From contig NZ_AVHW01000093.1 in assembly GCF_000449425.2 (NCBI RefSeq), forward strand, positions 1 through 46,781: DNA of 46,781 nucleotides, written 5' to 3'. The notes below the pieces were generated by a model, which saw only the letters and a program-made list of their open reading frames with translations, was not told the origin of the DNA and ran no database searches. The translations under genes were made by a program, and so were the position numbers. Shown here piece after piece: positions 1 to 8,798 of the stretch. The stretch is from Clostridioides difficile CD160. Lineage in GTDB: Bacteria > Bacillota > Clostridia > Peptostreptococcales > Peptostreptococcaceae. The number at the start of each line of letters is the position of its first letter. The first letter of the stretch is position 1.

Positions 1-197
1 ATGGTAGACAAATTGTAAAGGTAGGTAAATTCTTTGCAAGTTCACAAATATGCAATAAATGTGGATATAAAAACAAGGAAATGAAGAATTTAAGTATAAG
101 AGAATGGATTTGTCCTTGTTGTAATGAAACTCACGATAGAGATATAAATGCAAGTATAAATATACTAAAAGAAGGATTAAGACTAATAAGAGTTTAA
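1..197 (+). pseudogene. tnpB: TnpB (IS605/IStron-type) C-terminal fragment, cut by window edge
   Basis: The frame that starts at base 3 encodes the last 64 residues of a TnpB RNA-guided nuclease of the IS200/IS605 group. It shows the C-terminal zinc-ribbon pattern CNKCGY then CPCC, followed by the [10 protein letters not shown] block that carries the last RuvC aspartate. It ends at TAA 195-197. The rest of the element lies outside the window, so its integrity cannot be judged. A second copy, about 95% identical and inverted, closes the other end of the window. In C. difficile, elements of this type include IStrons (group I intron plus IS605-like genes); whether this copy has the intron cannot be seen. 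Confidence 0.85.
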
Positions 198-323
198 AAT
201 AGATAACGCATGTAAGAACCGTAGGAACTACGGGGATAGCCTGTGGAGAGTTTGTAAGACATATTTTAGTATGCAAAATTCTATGAAACAGGAACCCTGT
301 GACTTTAGTCATGGGAGGTTCAG
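198..323 (+). ncRNA. omegaRNA-like 3' end / right end of the IS605-type element
   Basis: The non-coding tail after tnpB is conserved in the inverted copy at 46439-46565. It contains short foldable segments such as CCGTAGGAACTACGG and AGGAACCCTGTGACTTTAG, and ends GGGAGGTTCAG at base 323, where the two copies diverge. In IS605-group elements this position encodes the omegaRNA scaffold, and the flank just past the right end acts as the guide. The final G is also what a group I intron 3' splice site would need if this is an IStron. The boundary comes from comparing the two copies in the window; the RNA role follows from family knowledge. Confidence 0.6.
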
Positions 324-395
324 GAAAGGGATTTTTATAAATACTTATTTAAACTGTTAAATAATCAAAAAGATATTGATTTCACAAAATCATTT

Positions 396-1424
396 ATGGA
401 TTTTTTAAGAGAAGACAATAATTATTATGATATCTATTCATTAATAGATTATAATAAATGCCCATATACGATTAAAGATTTTAACATCCCTCAACCTGTG
501 TATGACTTTAAGAAACTAAATGACAAATTGCTGGAAATACACTTGGATTTATTAAAAAATGATAAGATTAATCTTTCTTTTACTAGAAATTATATTATTA
601 GTTGCGAACTTAATAAACTTGGATATGATTGTATTTATATGGTTCCATCTACAGAATCTATCTTAAATACATTTAAATCTCTAGTAAATGAAATAACATT
701 ACAAAACTTAGATAAAAATAAATCTGCAACATGTATAGTTACAGTAAATAGCTCAGAGTATATAAATGAAGATTTAATATTTAAAAATGATGAGATACAA
801 AACCAAATATATAACACTATCTTAAATTCGTTATCAAGATATGGCTTTTACGGAGTTCAAGTCAAAAAAAATGATATGAAAATAGAGATACATACCACTA
901 AAGAAATGTTAAATAATATGACCAATAATTATACAGACTTTTTTATTTCAGAAGATTTAAAAGAGATTAAGTATAGCTTAAATATTGGTTGGGGTATTGG
1001 AAATACAAATATTCATGCAGAACAGAATGCTCGTCAAGCTAATAGTAAATCTGCTTCTTTAGGTGGAAACTGTACTTTTATAGTAAATGATACTAATAAT
1101 ACAATAGGACCTTTATATTCAAATAAAAATTCTCATGATACTGAAGAGAGTTCATTAGCCAATAAAGTTGCTTCTTTTATACCTCTATCTAATACAAATG
1201 TATCTAAAATTATGTGTATGATTAATGACAGAAATTCAAATAATGTCTCTGCAGAAATACTATCAGACTATATGAATATAACTCTTAGAAGCGCAAATAG
1301 AATATTGAGCATATTGTATAAAGCTGGAATTGCAACCATTGTAAATACAAAACTTGATAATCAAAGAGGAAGACCAAAAAAAATATATAAAGTTGACTTC
1401 TTGTCTTTTTTAAATAAGATGTAG
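396..1424 (+). CDS. Regulator with cyclase-like domain and C-terminal winged helix, 5' part displaced by IS element
   Basis: 342 residues from the first ATG. The open frame continues upstream without a stop to the element boundary at 324 (ERDFYKYLFKLLNNQ...), with normal codon use, so the true protein is longer and its start lies beyond the inserted element. No good ribosome-binding site precedes ATG 396. Residues about 110-240 end in a block IGWGIGNT-x4-EQNAR-x8-SLGGN and IGPL, which resembles a degenerate GGDEF/nucleotide-cyclase-like fold. Residues about 264-335 look like a winged helix-turn-helix ending in the basic stretch RGRPKK. A DNA-binding sensor is likely; the ligand is unknown. 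The product is inactive or truncated unless the element splices out of the RNA. Confidence 0.6.
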   Translation: MDFLREDNNYYDIYSLIDYNKCPYTIKDFNIPQPVYDFKKLNDKLLEIHLDLLKNDKINLSFTRNYIISCELNKLGYDCIYMVPSTESILNTFKSLVNEITLQNLDKNKSATCIVTVNSSEYINEDLIFKNDEIQNQIYNTILNSLSRYGFYGVQVKKNDMKIEIHTTKEMLNNMTNNYTDFFISEDLKEIKYSLNIGWGIGNTNIHAEQNARQANSKSASLGGNCTFIVNDTNNTIGPLYSNKNSHDTEESSLANKVASFIPLSNTNVSKIMCMINDRNSNNVSAEILSDYMNITLRSANRILSILYKAGIATIVNTKLDNQRGRPKKIYKVDFLSFLNKM

Positions 1425-1625
1425 ATATTTAGTTCTTAATTGTTAACCTCTTTAATAAAAAATAATATATTTCTTTGACTTTAAAGAACTAAAGCCTTCA
1501 AATCTCATTAGTACATACAACTTATTACTTTAAAATTACATAAATGTTTCATCAATTATATCAAATTATATGATATATCAACTTATGAAATAACAAAATA
1601 ATTTCATATATAAATAATAAAATAT

Positions 1626-1665
1626 AATAGCCACTACAATCCATAATTTGTAGTGGCTATTTTTT
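1626..1665. terminator. Bidirectional Rho-independent terminator
   Basis: A perfect stem, AATAGCCACTACAA paired with TTGTAGTGGCTATT, is followed by T5 on the plus strand and has an A/T-rich flank on the minus side. It lies between the convergent regulator fragment ending at 1424 and the MerR gene ending at 1672, and probably serves both. Confidence 0.85.
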
Positions 1666-1671
1666 ACATCA

Positions 1672-2529
1672 TTACTTATTACTCATTTTTAAAATTTGAT
1701 TATTTTTTTCAAACAGTTTATACCATCCTATTATCAGTAAAACAGCAAATACAAGTATATCTATAAAAAGGATTACTGTAACATGTTTAGCAATATTGTA
1801 AATAAAAAATATAGAGAATACTTCTACAGACAAAGCTACAAAACACAAGAAGTTCGTTAAGTAATCTGCAATAATATCAATATAGAAAGCATGTATCTGT
1901 AGCCACCTCCATATAAATGGACGTAAAAGAAATCTTATCATAACACAAATAATAGGATATGCATAAATAAATTTTTTATCTACATAGTTAGCTACACCAT
2001 TATTCCATTGCACAGGAATCTGGGATGGCAACTTTGGAAATATTATTATTGCAATCAACAAGCAAGCAATAGTAATGATTCCCCAAGTAAACGTTCCTCC
2101 CCACATATATAAGAAACTTACAGAGTCTAGCTTGAAAATACTTTTATTTTTATTCCAGTATTCTGGCAACTTAGTTACATATTCTTCTACCTTCAAATTT
2201 AAATAAGTTAATTCATCACGCTCTAGCATTTTTTCACACATAATTTTTGAATTTTCTAAATCGGATATTTGAGTTTTAAGAACTTGCTCCTGTTTCTCAA
2301 GAACTTTATATAAAGATACTTTCTGTAATATAATATCACGAATATCTTCAATAGAAATTCCTAGTGTACGTAAATATGCAATTTTTTTAATGTCCTCCAC
2401 ATTTTCATCTGAATATACCCTATATCCATTACTCTCATTACGAATAGGTTTAATTAGAAACTCCTTCTCATAAAAACGAATATTAGAGCGAGTCAATCCT
2501 GTTTTTTCTTCAACTTCCTTAATTGTCAT
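1672..2529 (-). CDS. MerR-family regulator with C-terminal membrane domain (DUF1648-like)
   Basis: 285 residues from the ATG at 2529, chosen because AAGGAGG lies at good spacing in front of MTIKEVEEKTGL; an upstream ATG at 2550 overlaps that site. Residues 1-70 form a MerR winged helix (TIKEVEEKTGLTRSNIRFYE, then RVYSDENVEDI), followed by a helix of about 50 residues for dimerisation. Residues from about 150 onward hold several membrane segments, with an IPVQWN motif typical of DUF1648 between the first two. This is a membrane-tethered MerR, a class seen in Firmicutes. The ligand is unknown. The gene stands alone, with terminators on both sides. Confidence 0.8.
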   Translation of the reverse strand: MTIKEVEEKTGLTRSNIRFYEKEFLIKPIRNESNGYRVYSDENVEDIKKIAYLRTLGISIEDIRDIILQKVSLYKVLEKQEQVLKTQISDLENSKIMCEKMLERDELTYLNLKVEEYVTKLPEYWNKNKSIFKLDSVSFLYMWGGTFTWGIITIACLLIAIIIFPKLPSQIPVQWNNGVANYVDKKFIYAYPIICVMIRFLLRPFIWRWLQIHAFYIDIIADYLTNFLCFVALSVEVFSIFFIYNIAKHVTVILFIDILVFAVLLIIGWYKLFEKNNQILKMSNK

Positions 2530-2862
2530 TTTCAAATACCTCCTTTTCATTCTAATAACCTATAAATCTACTCTAGTTTCACACATATTCATTTTTTATG
2601 GCAACATGTTTATAACATCTTGAAATCAGATTCTTTATTTGTTATAAATTTTTATACAATAATCTCTTTTTCTATGTTCTATGTTTAAAACCATCTTATT
2701 TCCTATAAAGTACTCTATAAACAAGGTTTACAGTCAAGTATTTTTATTATTTTTTTGATCTCCTAAAATTTGATTTCATAAAAAAAGGTATAGCAAATCA
2801 TTTGCTATACCTTTTTATTGGATTATTGATTATATATATTCTATAAACCTAGTGTTTAACTA
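2530..2862. other. Intergenic stretch with terminator, no gene seen
   Basis: About 330 AT-rich bases between the MerR start and the bilS end. Apart from the bilS terminator at 2783-2817, I see no coding frame with a ribosome-binding site. The MerR promoter should lie in roughly 2540-2750 on the minus strand, but no clear -35/-10 pair could be chosen. Confidence 0.5.
2783..2817. terminator. Terminator after bilS
   Basis: AAAAGGTATAGCAAAT pairs perfectly with ATTTGCTATACCTTTT across almost no loop, with A and T tracts on both sides. On the minus strand it closes the bilQRS transcription unit. Confidence 0.85.
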
Positions 2863-3393
2863 TTACATAGTACTAGCCTTGGTCATCACATCTTTTGCAA
2901 ATATGACAGCTTCACATATTTCTTGCTCATCTGGATGACTTTGAGATTCTTCATGATTATTTAATTGTTCGCGAATATGTTCATTCTCAGGATTAAGCTT
3001 TAACATTTCTTTGTATTTTACTTTCAATCCTTCTGCTATCTTACCTTGACATATGAATGAACCTAAGTTTTCATTATCTTTTGAAACAATTGATTCTACC
3101 TTTTCTATAATACTAGCACCATAACTTCCTTTTGTACTTGCTCCCATTGTTCCAAATAGAGCTATTTTTTTATTGTGAATATTTTCAAGCACTTGTTTTG
3201 AATTTTTATCACAAATTCCCTTGTCCACCCAATATCCTAGGAATACTATATCATAACTTTCATAGTTAATACTACCATCAACTACTTCACTTATATTTTT
3301 AATGTCCTTTTCTCCTTGAATTGCATCATATATAGAATAAGCAACTTTTTTAGTATTTCCAGTTAAACTTGAATATAAAATTAAACTTTTCAT
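2863..3393 (-). CDS. bilS: Flavodoxin-like protein BilS, electron donor partner of bilirubin reductase
   Basis: 176 residues with a flavodoxin fold. The N-terminal strand and phosphate loop SSLTGNTKKVA (residues 8-18) is the classical FMN-binding T-G-N-T signature, followed by LFGTMGAS in the middle of the protein. The C-terminal third (about 125-165) is charged and unlike plain flavodoxins. It lies 85 bases downstream of the old-yellow-enzyme gene, with a terminator after it. In the described bilQRS operons of gut Clostridia, BilS is a flavodoxin-like protein thought to feed electrons to the short BilR. The name rests on this gene order and on the HGDR motif of the neighbour; I cannot check identity. 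Confidence 0.78.
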   Translation of the reverse strand: MKSLILYSSLTGNTKKVAYSIYDAIQGEKDIKNISEVVDGSINYESYDIVFLGYWVDKGICDKNSKQVLENIHNKKIALFGTMGASTKGSYGASIIEKVESIVSKDNENLGSFICQGKIAEGLKVKYKEMLKLNPENEHIREQLNNHEESQSHPDEQEICEAVIFAKDVMTKASTM

Positions 3394-3478
3394 GATATAT
3401 CCTCCTCTTTATCTAGATACTTATCTAAACTTACCAAAATGTATTAATATTAGCATATTTTAATTTCTACAATATATC

Positions 3479-5021
<1,543 letters not shown>

Positions 5022-5051
5022 CTTAAATTTCCCCTCTATAATTCAATATAT

Positions 5052-5095
5052 TTGACTATATCAACTATATTATATTAAACAATTAATATAGTCAA
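5052..5095 (-). promoter_or_regulatory. Probable bilQ operator and promoter
   Basis: TTGACTATAT (5052-5061) is matched by the perfect inverted arm ATATAGTCAA (5086-5095). A nested pair, ACTATATTA (5064-5072) and TAATATAGT (5084-5092), overlaps it. Read on the minus strand, TTGACT is followed 15 bases later by TATAAT (or 17 later by TAATAT), so the palindrome covers a plausible promoter about 35 bases before the bilQ start. This is the layout expected of a MarR autorepressor. Confidence 0.6.
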
Positions 5096-5325
5096 GAATA
5101 TTTTGCTTTATAAATATATCTTTTATTAATTTTTTATAAAGTTATTATGATAAATAACTATGATTAAGTTCGAAATTGGAATTTTTAATACTCACTTCAC
5201 ATAAATATATTTTATATAAAAGTTTATATTTTCAAACAAATAATTTTTCGAAAATTGTCTAAATTCTGTAAAAATATGGTAAGATATACATAAGCAATAT
5301 AAATCTATAAAAGGGAGTGTTACAT

Positions 5326-6516
5326 ATGATATCTAATAAAATGCAAACTTTAGTTGCAAACAGCTCTGTTATAAGAGCCATGTTTGAAGAAGGAAAGAAA
5401 CTTTCTGATATTTATGGAGAAGAAAATGTTTTTGATTTTAGCATAGGAAATCCAAGTGTTGAACCTCCAGAGACTATTAAAGCAGTTATAAATGATATTT
5501 TAAATGAAGAATCTCCAAATCTAGTTCATGGCTACATGAATAACTCAGGATATGAAGATGTAAGAGATGCTATTGCTGAGCACATAAATAAAAAAGATGG
5601 ATTAAACCTTACAAGAGAAAATCTAATTATGACTTGTGGTGCTGCTGGTGGTCTGAATATTATTTTAAAAACTCTTTTAAATCCTAATGATGAAGTTATT
5701 GCTTTTGCACCGTATTTTGGTGAGTACAAAAACTATACAGAAAATTATGATGGAAAATTAATAGAAGTTCCTACAAATATAGAAACTTTTGAACCAGATT
5801 TAAATGCTCTAAAAAATGCCATTACTTCAAAGACAAGAGCTTTAATAATAAACACTCCAAATAATCCTACTGGTGTCATCTATTCTGAAGAATTATTAAA
5901 AAATCTTGGAGAGCTATTAGACTCAAAACAAAAAGAATTAAATACAAATATATATCTAATTTCTGATGAGCCATATAGAGAAATAATTTATGATGGTGCG
6001 AAAGTTCCTTGTGTACTAAAATACTATAAAAACTCATTTATAGGATACTCTTATAGTAAATCATTATCTCTACCTGGTGAACGTATAGGATATATTGTTG
6101 CTAATGGACAAATGGATGATTTTGATGATGTCATGTCTTCATTAAATGTTGCAAATAGAATACTTGGATTTGTAAATGCTCCTTCTCTTTTCCAAAGAGT
6201 TATCGCAAGAAGTTTAGATGCTGAAGTTGATGTTAACATTTATAAAAAGAATTTTGACCTTCTATATAATAGCTTAATAGATATGGGATTTTCTTGTGTT
6301 AAACCTAGTGGTACATTCTATTTATTCCCAAAAGCTCCAATTGAAGACGATAAAAAATTCTGTAATGATGCAAAACAGTTTAATTTATTATTAGTACCAG
6401 GTTCTTCTTTTGGTTGTCCAGGTCACTTTAGAGTATCATATTGTGTATCTTATGATAAAGTTAAAAGTTCTCTACCAGCATTTGAAAAGTTAGCTAAACT
6501 TTATAATTTAAAATAA
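5326..6516 (+). CDS. PLP-dependent class I aminotransferase (AspB-like)
   Basis: 396 residues from ATG 5326 (AAAGGGAG eight bases upstream; the GTG at 5317 lies too close to that site). It is a fold-type I aminotransferase: AAGGLN in the N-terminal half, NTPNNPTGV for cofactor and substrate contact, DEPYRE with the pyridine-nitrogen aspartate, and SYSKSLSLPGERIGY with the PLP lysine. The C-terminal RVSYC arginine would bind the substrate carboxylate. Members are annotated as aspartate or general aminotransferases; the amino donor cannot be told from sequence. It is divergent from bilQ and is followed by a strong terminator. Confidence 0.85.
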   Translation: MISNKMQTLVANSSVIRAMFEEGKKLSDIYGEENVFDFSIGNPSVEPPETIKAVINDILNEESPNLVHGYMNNSGYEDVRDAIAEHINKKDGLNLTRENLIMTCGAAGGLNIILKTLLNPNDEVIAFAPYFGEYKNYTENYDGKLIEVPTNIETFEPDLNALKNAITSKTRALIINTPNNPTGVIYSEELLKNLGELLDSKQKELNTNIYLISDEPYREIIYDGAKVPCVLKYYKNSFIGYSYSKSLSLPGERIGYIVANGQMDDFDDVMSSLNVANRILGFVNAPSLFQRVIARSLDAEVDVNIYKKNFDLLYNSLIDMGFSCVKPSGTFYLFPKAPIEDDKKFCNDAKQFNLLLVPGSSFGCPGHFRVSYCVSYDKVKSSLPAFEKLAKLYNLK

Positions 6517-6541
6517 TTAAATCAAGGTAATTCAAATAATT

Positions 6542-6595
6542 AACTACCTTAGTATAGAATCTAAGTATTCTATACTAAGGTAGTTTATAATTTTA
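6542..6595 (+). terminator. Rho-independent terminator after the aminotransferase
   Basis: A 19-base-pair perfect stem, 6542-6560 with 6567-6585 (AACTACCTTAGTATAGAAT and its complement), has a six-base loop and a T-rich tail. Confidence 0.8.
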
Positions 6596-6683
6596 TGTAC
6601 TATATTTTATATACCATATTATACCAATATACTTGAATGTTGTAATATATAGTACTAATATAAATTACAAGGAGGTGTTTGAC

Positions 6684-7646
6684 TTGAAAAAAGGTTATGT
6701 TTATATAATACTGACTACCTTATTTTTTAGTTCAATGGAAATTAGTCTAAAAACTGTTACTAATGACTTTAATCCCTTACAAATAACTTTATCAAGATTT
6801 TTTGTTGGTGGTTTAGTCTTACTACCTTTTGCTATAAAAAAATTAAAATCTCTTAATCTTTCTATAACAAAATCAGAATTAAAATACTTTGCATTTCTAG
6901 GTTTTATGTGTGTAGTAGTGAGTATGTCATTGTATCAACTGGCTGTTCTAAACACAAAAGCATCTGTAGTTGCTGTTTTGTTTAGTTGTAATCCAGTATT
7001 TGTAATGCTTCTAGCTTACTTAATTTTAAAGGAAAAAATATATAGGCACAATGTAATTTCTCTTATATTAGAAGTACTTGGAATTATAGTTATCATAAAT
7101 CCATTGCATACAAAGTTAACTCTTAGCGGAATATTCCTGACATTATCTTCTGCTATCATTTTTTCAATGTATACTGTATTTGGTAAAAGAAAAACTTTAA
7201 AATTTGGTGGAATAGTTGTAACTTGTTTTAGTTTTATATTTGGTAGTATAGAAATGTTAATATTAGTTTTACTTAGTAAAATTAATTTTATAGCAGATAT
7301 CTTAAACAAAAATAAACTTCATGTATTTGCAAATATACCTATTTTTAGTGGCTATACTTTACACAATATGCCTATTATGATTTATGTATTTGTATTTGTT
7401 ACAGGTGTTGGTTATGCACTTTACTTTATGGCAATGGAGGCTACATCTACTAGTCTTACATCTTTAGTATTCTTCTTTAAACCAGTAATATCTCCAATAC
7501 TAGCTTTATTAATACTTAAAGAGATTATCCCTATTAATATGGTTATAGGAATTTTATTTATAGTACTTGGTTCAATAATTTCTATAATACCTACGATAAT
7601 TACTCAAGCACATAATAAGCACATTGAAGCCTTGTATAAAGAGTAG
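6684..7646 (+). CDS. EamA/DMT-family transporter
   Basis: About 320 residues from TTG 6684. GGAGGTG sits seven bases upstream and the protein then begins LKKGYVYIILTTLFF at the first membrane helix; the ATG at 6633 has no ribosome-binding site. Ten hydrophobic segments form two EamA repeats, the first ending in a basic LKEKIYRHN turn and the second at LKEIIPINM, the usual drug/metabolite transporter pattern. The substrate is unknown, often an amino acid or metabolite exported from the cell. It lies downstream of the aminotransferase on the same strand but past a strong terminator. Confidence 0.8.
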   Translation: MKKGYVYIILTTLFFSSMEISLKTVTNDFNPLQITLSRFFVGGLVLLPFAIKKLKSLNLSITKSELKYFAFLGFMCVVVSMSLYQLAVLNTKASVVAVLFSCNPVFVMLLAYLILKEKIYRHNVISLILEVLGIIVIINPLHTKLTLSGIFLTLSSAIIFSMYTVFGKRKTLKFGGIVVTCFSFIFGSIEMLILVLLSKINFIADILNKNKLHVFANIPIFSGYTLHNMPIMIYVFVFVTGVGYALYFMAMEATSTSLTSLVFFFKPVISPILALLILKEIIPINMVIGILFIVLGSIISIIPTIITQAHNKHIEALYKE

Positions 7647-7706
7647 TAACTGATAATCTATTGTTTTATACATAAGAGTAAATTTATTAGTTTTAAACGA
7701 AATATA

Positions 7707-7740
7707 AAAGAGATGCTATTATAGTAGCATCTCTTTTTTA
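7707..7740. terminator. Bidirectional terminator between the EamA gene and PPEP-1
   Basis: AAAGAGATGCTA pairs with TAGCATCTCTTT around a six-base loop, followed by a T run on the plus strand and an A/T-rich flank on the other. It lies between two convergent genes. Confidence 0.85.
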
Positions 7741-7766
7741 CATTTATTTTAAATTTTTTTAATTCT

Positions 7767-8429
7767 CTATTTAGCTAAATTTTGTAAAAAGCTATAAGTT
7801 TGTGGACAAGCTGCTTTTAATTTACTATTTGTATCTTGATTTAAATAATAATATGCAAATGCTTCTGCAAAGAATTCTTCTGGATATACACCTAAGTAAT
7901 TTACATTACCTAAAGAACGTCCTTCTTTAGCAAATATTTGTTTAAATTGTGCTGATTTAGAAATATCCTTTAATGCGATATGGTCTACTGCATGTGCTGT
8001 TTCATGTAATTCTAAGTTTATTGCATCATGACCTTTACCTTTGTTACTAAATCCTATTCTAAGAGCTACTGTACTTCCACCTAAACCAGGAACATCATCC
8101 CAAGTTTTTCCAGTGCCTTCCCAACCCTTAGGAACTACACCTTTTAAATAAGCATATTCTTTTTCATCTGTTAATTTTCCACTTAATAATTTTATTTTTA
8201 AGTTATCTTGTTTTAAAGCATTTAAATATTTTCCATCTATATTTGCTAATCTACCTATCATAGCATTAGCTTCATTTTTATTGTAATTTCCAGTTGGAAG
8301 AACAACTATTTGATTAAGTGTTTCTTTATTATGTTGTATAGTTGCACTATCTGCATGTGCACTTACTGGAACTGAACTTATTAAGAATATTGATATTATA
8401 GCGATTAATAACTTTTTACTTGGTTTCAT
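7767..8429 (-). CDS. zmp1: Secreted Pro-Pro endopeptidase PPEP-1 (Zmp1)
   Basis: 220 residues. A signal peptide (KPSKKLLIAIISIFLISSV, cleavage after SAHA, mature start about residue 27) directs secretion. The zinc site is HETAH with His142, Glu143 and His146, with third ligand Glu185 in YPEEFFAEA. These positions coincide with those known for PPEP-1 of C. difficile. The enzyme cuts between the two prolines in VNPPVP-type linkers of surface adhesins, releasing bacteria from host collagen-type ligands. Its substrate is encoded by the next gene on the same strand. AGGAGGG precedes the ATG. Its leader carries a c-di-GMP-I riboswitch with terminator, so expression should fall when c-di-GMP is high. 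Confidence 0.96.
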   Translation of the reverse strand: MKPSKKLLIAIISIFLISSVPVSAHADSATIQHNKETLNQIVVLPTGNYNKNEANAMIGRLANIDGKYLNALKQDNLKIKLLSGKLTDEKEYAYLKGVVPKGWEGTGKTWDDVPGLGGSTVALRIGFSNKGKGHDAINLELHETAHAVDHIALKDISKSAQFKQIFAKEGRSLGNVNYLGVYPEEFFAEAFAYYYLNQDTNSKLKAACPQTYSFLQNLAK

Positions 8430-8473
8430 ATTATTCCCTCCTTTGAGTTAGGCCGGGAGTAATAAATTTCAAA

Positions 8474-8502
8474 ATAAAAAAGATACCCAAGAGTATCTTT
8501 GT
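8474..8502 (-). terminator. Riboswitch expression platform: terminator in the zmp1 leader
   Basis: Read on the minus strand, AAAGATAC then GTATCTTT form a hairpin followed by a TTTTTTATTTT tract at 8480-8470, between the aptamer and the zmp1 ribosome-binding site. TACTCTT inside the hairpin can also pair with AAGAGTA just 3' of the aptamer (about 8523-8529), a possible antiterminator. Confidence 0.8.
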
Positions 8503-8524
8503 ATATACAAAAAGAAATTTTTAC

Positions 8525-8612
8525 TCTTTTCGGCAACTGGCTGGCGTGGTTTACTAAACTTTAGCCCCTATAGCTTTGCGTGACTAGGTTTCCCTAGTTT
8601 TGCCTCATTTAA
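8525..8612 (-). ncRNA. c-di-GMP-I (GEMM-I) riboswitch upstream of zmp1
   Basis: The minus strand shows the class I signature in order: GAGGCAAA, a short hairpin (CTAGGGAAACCTAG), CACGCAAAGC, GGGGCTAA, then the closing arm CCAGCCAGTTGCCG. This is the conserved GEMM-I core, with both helices and the tetraloop contact region present. A terminator follows directly, so ligand binding is expected to reduce zmp1 transcription (OFF switch), as known for this gene in C. difficile. Confidence 0.93.
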
Positions 8613-8705
8613 TTTTATATTTATATTATAGCTTATATTTCTCTAATTGTCTATAGATTTTTGGATTTTTTTTCTAAAAAGTTATTATTTTTTTACATAA
8701 TCCAC

Positions 8706-8766
8706 CAAAAAAAAATATCTTCTAACAATATTCTCACTATGAAATATTGTTTTAGAAGATATTTTT
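8706..8766 (-). terminator. Terminator after the adhesin gene
   Basis: AAAATATCTTCTAACAATATT and its near-perfect complement at 8742-8764 form a long hairpin, followed on the minus strand by a run of T. It separates the adhesin unit from the zmp1 leader, so the two genes can respond separately to c-di-GMP. Confidence 0.85.
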
Positions 8767-8798
8767 TAATATTACTTATATTTTTATAATGTTAGGGT

